From positions 1-63,721 of the forward strand of contig JBGZBU010000027.1 of assembly GCA_041844835.1 (NCBI GenBank): 63,721 nt of DNA. The letters run 5' to 3'. Positions within the stretch are counted from its first letter, which is position 1. Every line of letters begins with the position of its first letter. The notes under the pieces are model-generated. The model was not told where the DNA came from, did not search any database, and worked only from the letters and a program-made list of their open reading frames with translations. The position numbers and the translations under genes are program-made. Positions 35,697-45,025 of this stretch are shown piece after piece. This stretch comes from CAUUCX01 sp041844835 (lineage in GTDB: Bacteria > Bacillota > Clostridia > Peptostreptococcales > Anaerovoracaceae).

Positions 35697-36833
35697 TTAT
35701 GCCTCTTCAAAATATTTAATTACCGATGCCGCAAAATCTTCAGCCGTATCGCTTCCAGAAACTCCGGACATATCCTTTTCTTTTGCAGTTTTCATGAGTG
35801 CACCGAGCAATTTGTCCGCCTTATCGGCATATCCGATGTGGCGCAGCAGCATTTCCGATGCCTTGATCATACTTGCCGGATTTGCATACTTACCTCTCCC
35901 CTCGTTCATCATACGCGGCGCGGAGCCGTGTATCGCCTCAAACATGGCATATCTGGAGCCTATGTTCGCACTTCCGGCGGTACCGACGCCGCCCTGAAGC
36001 TGCGCCGCCTCGTCCGTAATTATATCTCCATAAAGATTCGGAAGTACAAATACATTATATCTGCTGCGTGCGGCTGCTTTAAGTAAATTTGCCGACATGA
36101 TGTCAACATAATAATCATCCACATTGATTTCAGGATATTCCCGAGCGACCTCGAGACACAATGATAAGAATTTTCCATCCGTTTTTTTCATTATATTCGC
36201 TTTGGTAATTATTGAGACGTTCAAATTACCGTTAATTTTCGCATACTCAAATGCTGCGCGCGCGATTCGCCGAGTTCCCTGTGTGGTCGTCACCTTAAAA
36301 TCGACTGAGATATCATCATCCACATCTACTCCCCTGCTTCCCAGTATGTACTCGCCCTCCGTATTTTCCCTGAAAAACGTCCAGTTTATGTTCTCCTCGG
36401 GAATGTTTACAGGCCGCACGTTTGCGAAAAGATCAAGCTCCCTTCTCAACGCCACATTAGCGCTTTCGATATTGGCAACGCCCATTTTTTTATCAGGCGT
36501 CGTGGTAGGTCCTTTTAATATCACGTCGCACTCTTTTATTTCCGCGAGGACGGAATCCGGAATGGCCTTTCCTACCGCAATTCTGTTTTCAATTGTCAGT
36601 CCGCCTATGCTGCGCAGTTGTATTTTTCCGTTTGTAATCTCATCGCGGAGCACATGCTCAAGGACCTTTTGCGCTTCATCCGCGATTATGGGTCCTATAC
36701 CGTCTCCCGCAATGACGCCTATGATTACGGATTCTTTTTTTGTAAAATCAATCGGCGCCCCCTCATTTTTCATTCTTTCCACTCGCATTTTCTGTTCCGC
36801 GATGATTTTTTCAAATTCTTTAATATAAGTCAT
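35697..36833 (-). CDS. icd: NAD-type isocitrate dehydrogenase
   Basis: This 378-residue enzyme belongs to the isocitrate/isopropylmalate dehydrogenase family. GVIAGDGIGPIIADEA lies near residues 39-54, RRELDLFANVRPV and FFRENTEGEY form the substrate site, and NLYGDIITDEAAQLQGG holds metal-binding aspartates. The pairing with aconitase, two bases upstream, argues for isocitrate and not isopropylmalate. The pair would make 2-oxoglutarate for glutamate synthesis in an anaerobe with an incomplete citric acid cycle. No citrate synthase gene is in the window. Confidence 0.88.
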   Translation of the reverse strand: MTYIKEFEKIIAEQKMRVERMKNEGAPIDFTKKESVIIGVIAGDGIGPIIADEAQKVLEHVLRDEITNGKIQLRSIGGLTIENRIAVGKAIPDSVLAEIKECDVILKGPTTTPDKKMGVANIESANVALRRELDLFANVRPVNIPEENINWTFFRENTEGEYILGSRGVDVDDDISVDFKVTTTQGTRRIARAAFEYAKINGNLNVSIITKANIMKKTDGKFLSLCLEVAREYPEINVDDYYVDIMSANLLKAAARSRYNVFVLPNLYGDIITDEAAQLQGGVGTAGSANIGSRYAMFEAIHGSAPRMMNEGRGKYANPASMIKASEMLLRHIGYADKADKLLGALMKTAKEKDMSGVSGSDTAEDFAASVIKYFEEA

Positions 36834-36834
36834 A

Positions 36835-38766
36835 TTAGATGCTTCCTTTCAAATAATTAATTTTGCCTCCCGCAAGCAACATGCTGCGCTCAATGCTTGA
36901 AAAATTATTTTCCGCTTCGTATATTTCACCGTCTGCAAGATTTTTTATCTTGACTGTTTCATTGCCGGCGGCTATTGCCGAGGCGGCGTTCGTTACGACG
37001 AGGACATCCCCTTCCGAAATTTTGTCGTAATCACTTTTATCCGCAAACTGCAAAGGCAGTATTCCGCTGTTGATCAAATTTGAGCGGTGAATTCTGGCAA
37101 ATGATTTTGCAATTACAAATCTGACCCCCAAATGAAGCGGCGCCAGAGCTGCATGCTCTCTGCTGCTCCCCTGTCCGTAATTTTCGCCGCCGATTATCAC
37201 GGATTGCCCGGCATCCTTACATCTGCCGGGCAATTCGGGATCAATCTTCTCAAAGCAGAAATTTGAAAGATGAGGGATGTTCGACCTGAACGGCAGCAAT
37301 CTGGAATCCGACGGCATGATATCATCGGTTGTGATATTGTCTCCCGCCTTGAGGGTAACTTTCGCTTCGAGTTCGGACGGCAATGCGACGTTCAGAGGGA
37401 AGGGTTTTATATTCGGCCCCATCACTACCGGGATATCTTCCTTGCTTCCGCCGGTCGGATATATTATGAAACTCTCATTTTTTGCAAATTCAACCGGGCT
37501 TATCTCCGGGATATCCACCCGCTCCGATACGGCATCGGTCACATATCCTGCAATTGCCGAAACCGCAGCAGTTTCAGGACTTACCAGATACACGCTCGCG
37601 TCATTTGTCCCGCTTCTGCCCTTGAAGTTTCTATTAAAAGTTCTAAGCGACACCGCGCCGGAACGCGGTGATTGCCCCATTCCGATGCATGGTCCGCAAG
37701 CATTTTCAACCACTCGCGCGCCCGCCGATATGAGCGTTGCGAGCGCACCGTTTTCCGCTAATTTTTCAACTATTTTCGCGGAACCCGGTGAGATAACGAG
37801 GCTGACGTCGGGATGCACTCTTTTGCCTTTCAGTATTTCAGCAACTTTCATTAGATCAGTATATGATGAATTCGTGCAGCTGCCTATTGCGACCTGATCA
37901 ACTTTTATCTTGCCGATATTTTGAATTTCATCCACATTATCGGGACTGTGCGGTTTTGCGGCAAGCGGCGCAATCTCCGAAAGATCCACAATGAGCTGCC
38001 CGTCATATTCGGCATCATCATCAGGACATAGCTCCGTATAATCGGCTTCCCTCTGCTGGCTTTTCAGATATTGCCTCGTATTTTCATCGCTTTGGAATAT
38101 GGAAGTGGTGGCGCCCAGTTCCGCCCCCATATTGGTGATCGTAGCCCTGTCCGTAACGGACAGCGTTTTGACTCCGGGACCCGTATATTCAATGATCCTG
38201 CCCACACCGCCCTTTACGCTAAGTTGCCTGAGAACATATAAGATCACATCTTTTGCGGATGACTGCGGCGGTAATTGCCCTACGAGATGCACATTGAAAA
38301 TCTCAGGCACGGTAAGTGAATATGTGCCTTTTGCCATTGCAACCGCAACATCAAGGCCGCCCGCGCCTATCGCAATCATGCCGATCCCCCCGCCTGTCGG
38401 CGTATGGCTGTCCGAGCCGAGCAAGGTCTTGCCGGGAATCCCGAAATTCTCCAAGTGAACCTGATGGCATATTCCGTTTCCCGGTTTGCTGAACAACACC
38501 CCGTGCCTCATCGCCACGCTTTTTATGAATTCATGATCGTCAGCATTTTCATATCCCGTCTGCAGAGTGTTGTGATCTATGTATGCGACGGACAGTTCGG
38601 TTTTTATTTCCTGCACGTCAAGAGCTTCCAATTGCAGATAGACCATGGTTCCGGTAGAATCCTGAGTCAGAGTCTGATCCACCTTTATCGTAATCTCGCC
38701 GCCCGGCGTAAGTTCGCCCTCAACGAGATGTTTTTTTAAGATTTTATATGCCAATGTACCTTTCAT
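36835..38766 (-). CDS. acn: Aconitate hydratase
   Basis: This 643-residue monomeric iron-sulfur hydratase interconverts citrate and isocitrate. Cluster cysteines lie in VAIGSCTNSSYTDL and ENACGPCIGMGQSP. The substrate-binding GSDSHTPTGGGIGMIAIG and the C-terminal swivel domain with NYGQGSSREHAALAP are intact. It is of the shorter bacterial/archaeal type, about 640 residues, and not the long AcnA. It is first in an operon with icd and a GntR regulator and has a strong promoter with an overlapping palindrome upstream. Confidence 0.93.
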   Translation of the reverse strand: MKGTLAYKILKKHLVEGELTPGGEITIKVDQTLTQDSTGTMVYLQLEALDVQEIKTELSVAYIDHNTLQTGYENADDHEFIKSVAMRHGVLFSKPGNGICHQVHLENFGIPGKTLLGSDSHTPTGGGIGMIAIGAGGLDVAVAMAKGTYSLTVPEIFNVHLVGQLPPQSSAKDVILYVLRQLSVKGGVGRIIEYTGPGVKTLSVTDRATITNMGAELGATTSIFQSDENTRQYLKSQQREADYTELCPDDDAEYDGQLIVDLSEIAPLAAKPHSPDNVDEIQNIGKIKVDQVAIGSCTNSSYTDLMKVAEILKGKRVHPDVSLVISPGSAKIVEKLAENGALATLISAGARVVENACGPCIGMGQSPRSGAVSLRTFNRNFKGRSGTNDASVYLVSPETAAVSAIAGYVTDAVSERVDIPEISPVEFAKNESFIIYPTGGSKEDIPVVMGPNIKPFPLNVALPSELEAKVTLKAGDNITTDDIMPSDSRLLPFRSNIPHLSNFCFEKIDPELPGRCKDAGQSVIIGGENYGQGSSREHAALAPLHLGVRFVIAKSFARIHRSNLINSGILPLQFADKSDYDKISEGDVLVVTNAASAIAAGNETVKIKNLADGEIYEAENNFSSIERSMLLAGGKINYLKGSI

Positions 38767-38871
38767 AATATCTCCCTTTACAAATTACAAAAAATTTATT
38801 CCAAAACAACCGGCATACCGCCGGGCATGATCTGATGATCAACAAGCTCATTATGTAAGATATTGAATTTC

Positions 38872-38907
38872 GTATACCATTATACAATCCAAGCTCGCAA
38901 TTATCAA
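38872..38907 (-). promoter_or_regulatory. acn-icd-gntR promoter with overlapping GntR-type operator
   Basis: On the minus strand TTGATA (38902-38907), a 17-base spacer and TATAAT (38879-38884) form a near-consensus promoter about 110 bases before acn. The palindrome GTATA-n4-TATAC (38872-38885) covers the -10 element and is flanked by TTG and CGAA. FCD-type GntR repressors commonly bind TTGTATAC-like half sites, so this is a good candidate operator for the regulator encoded downstream. A second palindrome CAAGATCTTG lies at about 38922-38931. Confidence 0.7.
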
Positions 38908-38960
38908 GAAAAACACCATATCAAGATCTTGAGAAACGATGTACAATCCATGTAGAATTC

Positions 38961-39884
38961 CTATTTATCCGCGGCGCTTTTCCCCGCGGCACTGACCCCT
39001 ATTACTCCGATCACTATCAATATCGTGCATATTATGTGATAGGAAAGAAGCGGCTCCGAGAGCAGCAAGACGCCCGCCACAATTGAAATCGCGGTGGACA
39101 GATTTCCGAAAAGCGAAGCTTTCAGCGCTTCAAGATGTCTAAGCATGTACGACATGAGAAATACGGACAGCACTACGCATGCGCTGCCCAAATATGTAAT
39201 GCTTAAAATAAATTGTAAATTAAATGCATGCGCAAAATAACGCAGCGGATTTTCATCGTTGTACAAAAGTACGGAGACAAAAATTATATTGAACATCACA
39301 AATCCCGTAAAAGATATGAAAATGCTTATCTCATACGGATTATATTCCCCTCTGAGCTTTCGCATGAATATATTGCTTACCGCCATACAAAGGCTTGAAA
39401 TCAATAGCAAAGTTATTCCTTTGAGATTCAGCGTGAGATCGCCGGCACCCAATACAATCATCGCCACTATCGACGCAACGGATATAAATACGAAAAGATT
39501 TTGTATCGCCGTACTGCGCTCTTTCAAAAAAAAGGCTGCGAGTACTTGCACAATGATCGGAATAAGCGCAAATATGATGCCGCTTTCAATAGATGTACAG
39601 TATTTCAATCCCGCAAACTGGAAAAGCATAAACAAACAATAAAGCAGGGACATAAGCAGCAGCTGCGACGTAATTCTGCCCCTGAAACATATCTTATCAC
39701 GATTAAACATCGACACAAACAACGCCGTTATAAGAGCGGCGTTGAAACGATAAGCAAGCGCCTCAATCGGAGTCACCGTACCCATCAGAAGCTTGGCTGC
39801 AAGAAAAGTAAATCCTACAACAAAGCTGAATAATACCGCCGCCGCATATGCTTTTTTTCTATTTCCGGATGTATATTCCGTCAT
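38961..39884 (-). CDS. DMT superfamily (EamA) transporter
   Basis: This 307-residue membrane protein has about ten hydrophobic helices arranged as two EamA repeats (first near 20-150, second near 165-300), the layout of drug/metabolite exporters. The substrate cannot be inferred. Its ATG shares one base with the TGA stop of the phosphopantetheinyl transferase gene (TGATG), so translation is coupled. AAGGA lies about nine bases upstream within that gene's last codons. Confidence 0.87.
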   Translation of the reverse strand: MTEYTSGNRKKAYAAAVLFSFVVGFTFLAAKLLMGTVTPIEALAYRFNAALITALFVSMFNRDKICFRGRITSQLLLMSLLYCLFMLFQFAGLKYCTSIESGIIFALIPIIVQVLAAFFLKERSTAIQNLFVFISVASIVAMIVLGAGDLTLNLKGITLLLISSLCMAVSNIFMRKLRGEYNPYEISIFISFTGFVMFNIIFVSVLLYNDENPLRYFAHAFNLQFILSITYLGSACVVLSVFLMSYMLRHLEALKASLFGNLSTAISIVAGVLLLSEPLLSYHIICTILIVIGVIGVSAAGKSAADK

Positions 39885-40546
39885 CACACAAAATCCTTGA
39901 GTTCCCAAATTTTATCATTCCACATAAAAATATCCGCTGAGCGTTCCATCTCCCGGTCACATGATCCGCACATGGAAATCAAATAATCATCAATTACTTT
40001 TTCACGAATAAAATATTCCTTGTCTTTTATTTTAACACAAAAAATATCACCTGCATGCTCGCCCGCAAGATTTAGCGCAAGAACAGAAAAAAAACTGCCC
40101 CCCCTCAATTTAAAGAGAGCTTCCTTACGAGTCCACAATCTGAGAAATTCAAAGCGTCCTTCCTCATATTCGCATTTCATGAGTTTCCGCACTTCTTCAA
40201 CGGAAAAAAACCTTTTCGCTATTTCAAGCCATCGGAAATCTTTATCGGCATTATTTATAAGCTCGATGTCAAGACCGACGTCGGAGTTTGCAATCAACAT
40301 TCCTCTAAGAGCTTTGCTGTGGCTTATGGATATTTTTACATCGGATATGTCATCCCCGATCCTTACAAGCGGTTTACCATATTCATCTTTCAGCAAAGCT
40401 AAGTTTTTTTGCAATGAACTTTCCGTGTAAAGATCCGTTCGCAGCAAATGTAAATTCCGTTTTGCAAACAAACACAGCGCATCGATCGTAAGAGCGTGGA
40501 CCGATGCGCTGTCAGGACTTAAATAACTGTGCAAATATAGCTCCAA
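39884..40546 (-). CDS. 4'-phosphopantetheinyl transferase superfamily protein (Sfp type)
   Basis: This enzyme moves phosphopantetheine from CoA to carrier proteins. The two signature motifs are present: VGLDIELI (magnesium-binding aspartate and glutamate) and FLRLWTRKEALFKLRGG. The preceding KISISHSKALRGMLIA segment is also typical. I start it at TTG 40546, with AAGGAG six bases upstream, giving 220 residues. A longer frame to 40654 would overlap the yerC gene by 56 bases and lacks a ribosome site. No polyketide or peptide synthetase is nearby, so its carrier protein is unknown; it may be the only acyl-carrier-protein synthase of this type here. Confidence 0.87.
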   Translation of the reverse strand: MELYLHSYLSPDSASVHALTIDALCLFAKRNLHLLRTDLYTESSLQKNLALLKDEYGKPLVRIGDDISDVKISISHSKALRGMLIANSDVGLDIELINNADKDFRWLEIAKRFFSVEEVRKLMKCEYEEGRFEFLRLWTRKEALFKLRGGSFFSVLALNLAGEHAGDIFCVKIKDKEYFIREKVIDDYLISMCGSCDREMERSADIFMWNDKIWELKDFV

Positions 40547-40598
40547 TGCATTCTCCTTATGTAATTTTGCCGATATCAGATATGCAGGAAAATACGTA

Positions 40599-40901
40599 TC
40601 ACTTGCCGTTTTTCGCCATCCGCTCAAGCATAATCTTGTATCCGTCCGCTCCATACATGAGACATTTATTGATCCGGCTTATTGTTGCAGTGCTGGCCGC
40701 TGTTTTTTCCTCTATACTGTTATATGTGTGCTTGTCCGCCAGAAGTTTTGCGACTTGCCATCGTTGCGCAATCGCGTTCAGTTCATGAATCGTACAAATA
40801 TCTTCAAAAAATCTATAACACTCTTCCTGATTTTCCAGTTTCATTATAACTTCAAACAATTCGTCGATCTCTGCCGATTTCAATCTGGATTCATAAGCCA
40901 T
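40599..40901 (-). CDS. YerC/YecD family TrpR-related protein
   Basis: This 100-residue helical protein has a TrpR-like helix-turn-helix: ELNAIAQRWQVAKLLADKHTYNSIEEKTAASTATISRINK, given here only as the span about 41-80. It belongs to the YerC/YecD group, whose ligand and targets are not established. AAAGGAG precedes the ATG. The perfect palindrome ATGCATATATGCAT (40942-40955) lies about 40 bases upstream and could be its own operator. Confidence 0.88.
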   Translation of the reverse strand: MAYESRLKSAEIDELFEVIMKLENQEECYRFFEDICTIHELNAIAQRWQVAKLLADKHTYNSIEEKTAASTATISRINKCLMYGADGYKIMLERMAKNGK

Positions 40902-40941
40902 TACGCATTTCTCCTTTCAACGCTTAATGCTGAAGATTAAG

Positions 40942-40955
40942 ATGCATATATGCAT
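40942..40955. promoter_or_regulatory. Perfect 14-bp palindrome upstream of yerC
   Basis: ATGCATATATGCAT is a full palindrome in the 73-base gap between yerC and the calcium ATPase. Another ATGCAT lies at about 40979. TrpR-like repressors bind twofold-symmetric sites, so autoregulation by YerC is possible. No clear promoter hexamers are seen beside it. Confidence 0.35.
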
Positions 40956-40974
40956 TCTTTCTCTATGTATTACT

Positions 40975-43575
40975 TTAATGCATTAATGTGCGTTTGTCCA
41001 GCACTTGTTTAATCGCTTTTCCCGCCACTATAATCTCATGAATCCACAGCGGCGTCGATGCAATCAGCAGCAGTTTCAACCATTCCATGACGCTAAGCTC
41101 TACAGTTTCAAATACGCCGACAAAAAACGGAACTTCAGTTACGGCAATCTGCAGAAGAAAACCGATTGCAACGGCAACTATCATGGTTTTGTTTTCCATG
41201 TGATTTATTCTGAATACGGATTTGTTCATATCCCTCATGCCGATCGCATTGAAGAGCTGAGCCATTGCAAGTACGGTAAACGCATACGTCTGCGCGTGAC
41301 GTATCCCGCCCGGGGCTATGATGAACGCAAACAGGCTTGCAGCGGCGATAGCTGCACCCATGCTCACGGTAAACGCATATCCTCCTCCCGCAAAAATACT
41401 TTCACCGGGGTCACGAGGTTTGTTTTTCATCACATCCGAATTCCCCGGATTGACGCCCAGAGCCAACGCCGGAAGTGAGTCCGTAATTAAATTTACCCAG
41501 AGAATGTGAATAGCTCTAAGAGGTGCTGCCATCCCTACACAAATAGCAAAAAACATAGTGATTATTTCACCGAAATTTGATGACAGCAAAAATAAAACGG
41601 ATCTTCTTATATTGCTGTAAATATTACGCCCTTCCTCTATCGCTTTCTCAATGGTTGCAAAATTATCGTCCGTCAGTATCATATCCGCCGCTCCTTTAGA
41701 AACATCGGTGCCCGTAATTCCCATGGCAACCCCTATGTCAGCCGCTTTAAGCGAAGGCGCGTCATTTACGCCGTCACCCGTCATCGAGACAATCTGACCG
41801 TTTGCTTTGTATGCTTTTACTATACTCACCTTGTTTTCAGGAGATACCCTTGCAAAAACACGCATGCGCATAACTCTTTCCGCGAGCTCATCTTCCGTAA
41901 TTGCATCGATTTCCTCTCCCGACATGCATTGATCCATACTTTCAATTATTCCGAGCTCATGTGCGATGGCATATGCAGTATCTTTGTGATCTCCCGTTAT
42001 CATTACGGTAATCACATTCGCTTCCTTGAACTTTGCAACAGCATCTTTAGCCTCCTCGCGCGGCGGATCTATCATGCCGAGCAATCCTACAAATGTCATC
42101 CCCTCCTCGCTTGCGTCAATGTCATCCTTTTTCTCCGCCAAAGCAAGCACCCGCAAAGCACCCGCCGCCATGGACGAAGCTGCGCGTTCGATCTGCTCTA
42201 TATCGGCGGGAGTTATCGCTCTTGCTTCGTTGCCGACAAGCACTGAATCGACCCGCCCAAGCAGTCTGTCCATCGCGCCCTTTGTGAACGCGATCACCTT
42301 CCCGTCGGCTGATTTGTGGACCGTGGTCATCATTTTCCTGTCGGAATCAAACGCCTTTTCATTCACCCTCGGCTGACCGGCGTCAAGTGCATCGCGGGCA
42401 AGTCCGTGCGCAAGCCCGAGGTCGATAAATGCAAGTTCCGTGGGATCTCCTATGCGCTGATTTTCCGTAATCTTAGCATCCGAAGCGAGTATAAATCCTG
42501 TAATCAAATGCTTCACTTCATCAAGCTTCTCCCGGTCAAGTCCATATGCGTCAAATATAGGTTTCCCGGGCAGGTACAGACTGACTGCCGTCATTCTGTT
42601 TTGCGTGAGCGTGCCGGTTTTGTCGGAACAAACCACGCTGACCGCACCGAGCGTTTCAACCGCGGGAAGTTTTCGCACTATCGTATTTACCTTGACCATG
42701 CGCTGCACTCCGAGCGCCAAAACTATCGTAACTACCGCAGGAAGTCCCTCGGGAATTGCCGCTACTGCGAGGGAAATAGCAGTAATCAGCATTTCTCCCA
42801 TTGACCTTTCCTGTATATATGCAATTACAAAAAGTGCGGCACACAAAAACACGGTAACGATGCCGAGAAGTTTTCCAAGATCACCCAATCTTTTTTGCAG
42901 TGGGGTCATTTCATCCTTGGCATTATTAATCATATCCGCTATTTTCCCTATTTCCGTATTCATCCCGGTGGCAACGGCGACGCCCTCTCCTCTTCCATAC
43001 GCAACGCTTGTCGACATATACGCCATATTCAGCCGATCCCCGAGCGGCACATCGTCATCGGAGAAAAACGCCGCATCCTTCTCAGAAGGAACTGACTCGC
43101 CCGTCAAAGCCGACTCTTCGATTTTAAGATTTACGGATGAAATGAGACGCAAATCCGCAGGAACGATTCTGCCCGCCTCAAGGATTACTACATCTCCGGG
43201 AACTATCTCGGACGCGGGGATTTCCGTCTCCACGCCTCCCCGCCGCACCAATGCATATGGTGATGCCAGTTGTTTTAAAGCTTCCAGTGCATTCTCCGCT
43301 TTCTGTTCCTGAATCACGCCTATTACAGCATTAAATAAAACAATTACAAGTATTATCGCGGTATCCGCAAATTCTCTCAGAAAAGCCGATATTCCGGCAG
43401 CTCCGAGAAGTATGTATATCATAAAATCCCTAAACTGCGCTAAAAAGGACTGCAGCAGCGTTTTGCGCTTTTTATCTTCAAAAACATTTGCGCCGTGCTC
43501 TGCCAGGAGTCTCGCCGCCTCTTCCGGCAGGAGCCCCGATCTGCTGTGATTTACCGTATCTGTTGCTTCAATCAT
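40975..43575 (-). CDS. Calcium-transporting P-type ATPase
   Basis: This 866-residue type II P-type ATPase shows the phosphorylation motif SDKTGTLT, the actuator TGES motif (ALTGESVPSEKDA), the hinge TGDGVNDAPSLKAADIGVAMG, and PEGLPAVVTIVLALG in helix 4. The last is characteristic of calcium pumps of the SERCA/PMCA type. An N-terminal cation-ATPase domain and about ten membrane helices are visible. GAGAGG precedes the ATG at 43575; a longer frame to 43611 is not needed. It would export calcium or a related divalent ion. It is followed by the S41 protease upstream at 43627. Confidence 0.93.
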   Translation of the reverse strand: MIEATDTVNHSRSGLLPEEAARLLAEHGANVFEDKKRKTLLQSFLAQFRDFMIYILLGAAGISAFLREFADTAIILVIVLFNAVIGVIQEQKAENALEALKQLASPYALVRRGGVETEIPASEIVPGDVVILEAGRIVPADLRLISSVNLKIEESALTGESVPSEKDAAFFSDDDVPLGDRLNMAYMSTSVAYGRGEGVAVATGMNTEIGKIADMINNAKDEMTPLQKRLGDLGKLLGIVTVFLCAALFVIAYIQERSMGEMLITAISLAVAAIPEGLPAVVTIVLALGVQRMVKVNTIVRKLPAVETLGAVSVVCSDKTGTLTQNRMTAVSLYLPGKPIFDAYGLDREKLDEVKHLITGFILASDAKITENQRIGDPTELAFIDLGLAHGLARDALDAGQPRVNEKAFDSDRKMMTTVHKSADGKVIAFTKGAMDRLLGRVDSVLVGNEARAITPADIEQIERAASSMAAGALRVLALAEKKDDIDASEEGMTFVGLLGMIDPPREEAKDAVAKFKEANVITVMITGDHKDTAYAIAHELGIIESMDQCMSGEEIDAITEDELAERVMRMRVFARVSPENKVSIVKAYKANGQIVSMTGDGVNDAPSLKAADIGVAMGITGTDVSKGAADMILTDDNFATIEKAIEEGRNIYSNIRRSVLFLLSSNFGEIITMFFAICVGMAAPLRAIHILWVNLITDSLPALALGVNPGNSDVMKNKPRDPGESIFAGGGYAFTVSMGAAIAAASLFAFIIAPGGIRHAQTYAFTVLAMAQLFNAIGMRDMNKSVFRINHMENKTMIVAVAIGFLLQIAVTEVPFFVGVFETVELSVMEWLKLLLIASTPLWIHEIIVAGKAIKQVLDKRTLMH

Positions 43576-43626
43576 AATTAAAATCCTCTCTGAAAATATT
43601 TTACAGATCAAATGGGCTCAAATAAT

Positions 43627-44982
43627 TTATTTTTTGAGTATCTTAATCGCAGTTGCAAGTTGCATGTCAACTCCGCTCGCATCCAAATGAACCTGCACAT
43701 CAGGCATGACACCGACCCCGTCAATTTTTTTGCCTTTTGGTGAGAAAAATTCCATTGTGGTCAACTTCACCGCACCGCCGGATTTCATCTTTGCAATCAC
43801 CTGCACGACACCCTTCCCATATGTACGCTCACCCACGAGAGTTCCCGCACCGGAATCCTTGACGGCGGCGGCGAGTATCTCCGAGGCGCTTGCGGTGGTT
43901 CCGTCAATGAGAAGAACCAGCTGCAGTTTTGTTGATTTTGCATCCGATTTTCTGTATGTCTTCTTCCCCGAGTTATCCTTAAACGCAACAATTATCCCCT
44001 CTTTCATGAGGGAGTCCGCAATTTCAACTGCGGATTCGACCACGCCTCCTCCGTTGCCGCGCAAATCTATGATCAGCCCTTTTACTCCTTTGACTTCCAT
44101 ATTGCGCAGCTCTTTCCTGAATTGTTCTCCCGTTTTCGTTTCAAAACTCGAAATTTCAATAATTCCCAGATCATCTGCAACACGTGAGACCACACTCTCC
44201 TTGTCTATCCGCGCCCTTATTATGTTGAATGAGATGTTTTTACCGTCCCTGTTAACAGTCAGGCGGACCGTCGTCCCTTTTTTCCCGCGGATAGCTCTGC
44301 CGGCATTATTTACATCCGCTGCGGAATATGCAGTTCCGTCGATTGTAAGGATTTTATCTCCCGCTTTCAGCCCCGCGTCTTCTGCAGGAGAGTCGCGCAT
44401 AACCTCAACTATTACAATACCTCCCTCGGGCGTTCCCGAGAATACGATACCTATTCCCTCAAACTCGCTGCTCGATGAGCTGAGCGCGTCTTCATACTCC
44501 TGCTGCGTGAAATAATCGGAATATTTATCACCGATGCCGCCAAGCAACCCCTTATAGAGGCTTTCCATTATCACGGAATCGTCCGCATGTTTATAGTATT
44601 TCTCTTTTACATATTTGTACAATTCCTCAAGCTCGCCGTATTTCTCGGACATATATTCCATATGCTTGTATTTTTCATTTGCGACCAATGTCCAACCGTT
44701 TATCGAAACGGGAGTCTGCATAAAATATGATAGCAGCAGAACAATGAGGACAGCTGAAATAAACCCTGCCAAGAAAGCAAATGAACGCTGTTTCCTCGAT
44801 CGTTTTTTATTCTTTTTGTTGATTTGATCCGCCATCCGCTCGTGTTCGAGTGCTATTTTCCTATGCTCTGCATCCAATATTTCCTGCCCCTCCATGAATT
44901 CATGGCTAAGGACGGGATCATTCATATAAGCGTTAACTGAATCGCTGCCTTCATGCATAAAATTTCTATTATCTTCCACCAT
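43627..44982 (-). CDS. ctpA: S41 family carboxy-terminal processing protease with PDZ domain
   Basis: This 451-residue protease has a cytoplasmic N-terminus of about 60 residues, one membrane helix (about 65-90), a PDZ domain (SSSEFEGIGIVFSG to the LTIDG region) and the tail-specific protease domain. The catalytic serine lies in TTASASEILAAA and the lysine in RTYGKGVVQ. It acts outside the membrane on C-termini of unknown proteins. It lies in the same direction after ftsE-ftsX-envC-recJ; the ftsEX-envC-ctpA grouping is common in Firmicutes and suggests a role in wall hydrolase control. Confidence 0.93.
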   Translation of the reverse strand: MVEDNRNFMHEGSDSVNAYMNDPVLSHEFMEGQEILDAEHRKIALEHERMADQINKKNKKRSRKQRSFAFLAGFISAVLIVLLLSYFMQTPVSINGWTLVANEKYKHMEYMSEKYGELEELYKYVKEKYYKHADDSVIMESLYKGLLGGIGDKYSDYFTQQEYEDALSSSSSEFEGIGIVFSGTPEGGIVIVEVMRDSPAEDAGLKAGDKILTIDGTAYSAADVNNAGRAIRGKKGTTVRLTVNRDGKNISFNIIRARIDKESVVSRVADDLGIIEISSFETKTGEQFRKELRNMEVKGVKGLIIDLRGNGGGVVESAVEIADSLMKEGIIVAFKDNSGKKTYRKSDAKSTKLQLVLLIDGTTASASEILAAAVKDSGAGTLVGERTYGKGVVQVIAKMKSGGAVKLTTMEFFSPKGKKIDGVGVMPDVQVHLDASGVDMQLATAIKILKK

Positions 44983-45025
44983 AATCACTTCTCTCTAATT
45001 CCGAGTCAATCTTAAAAACATTCCG

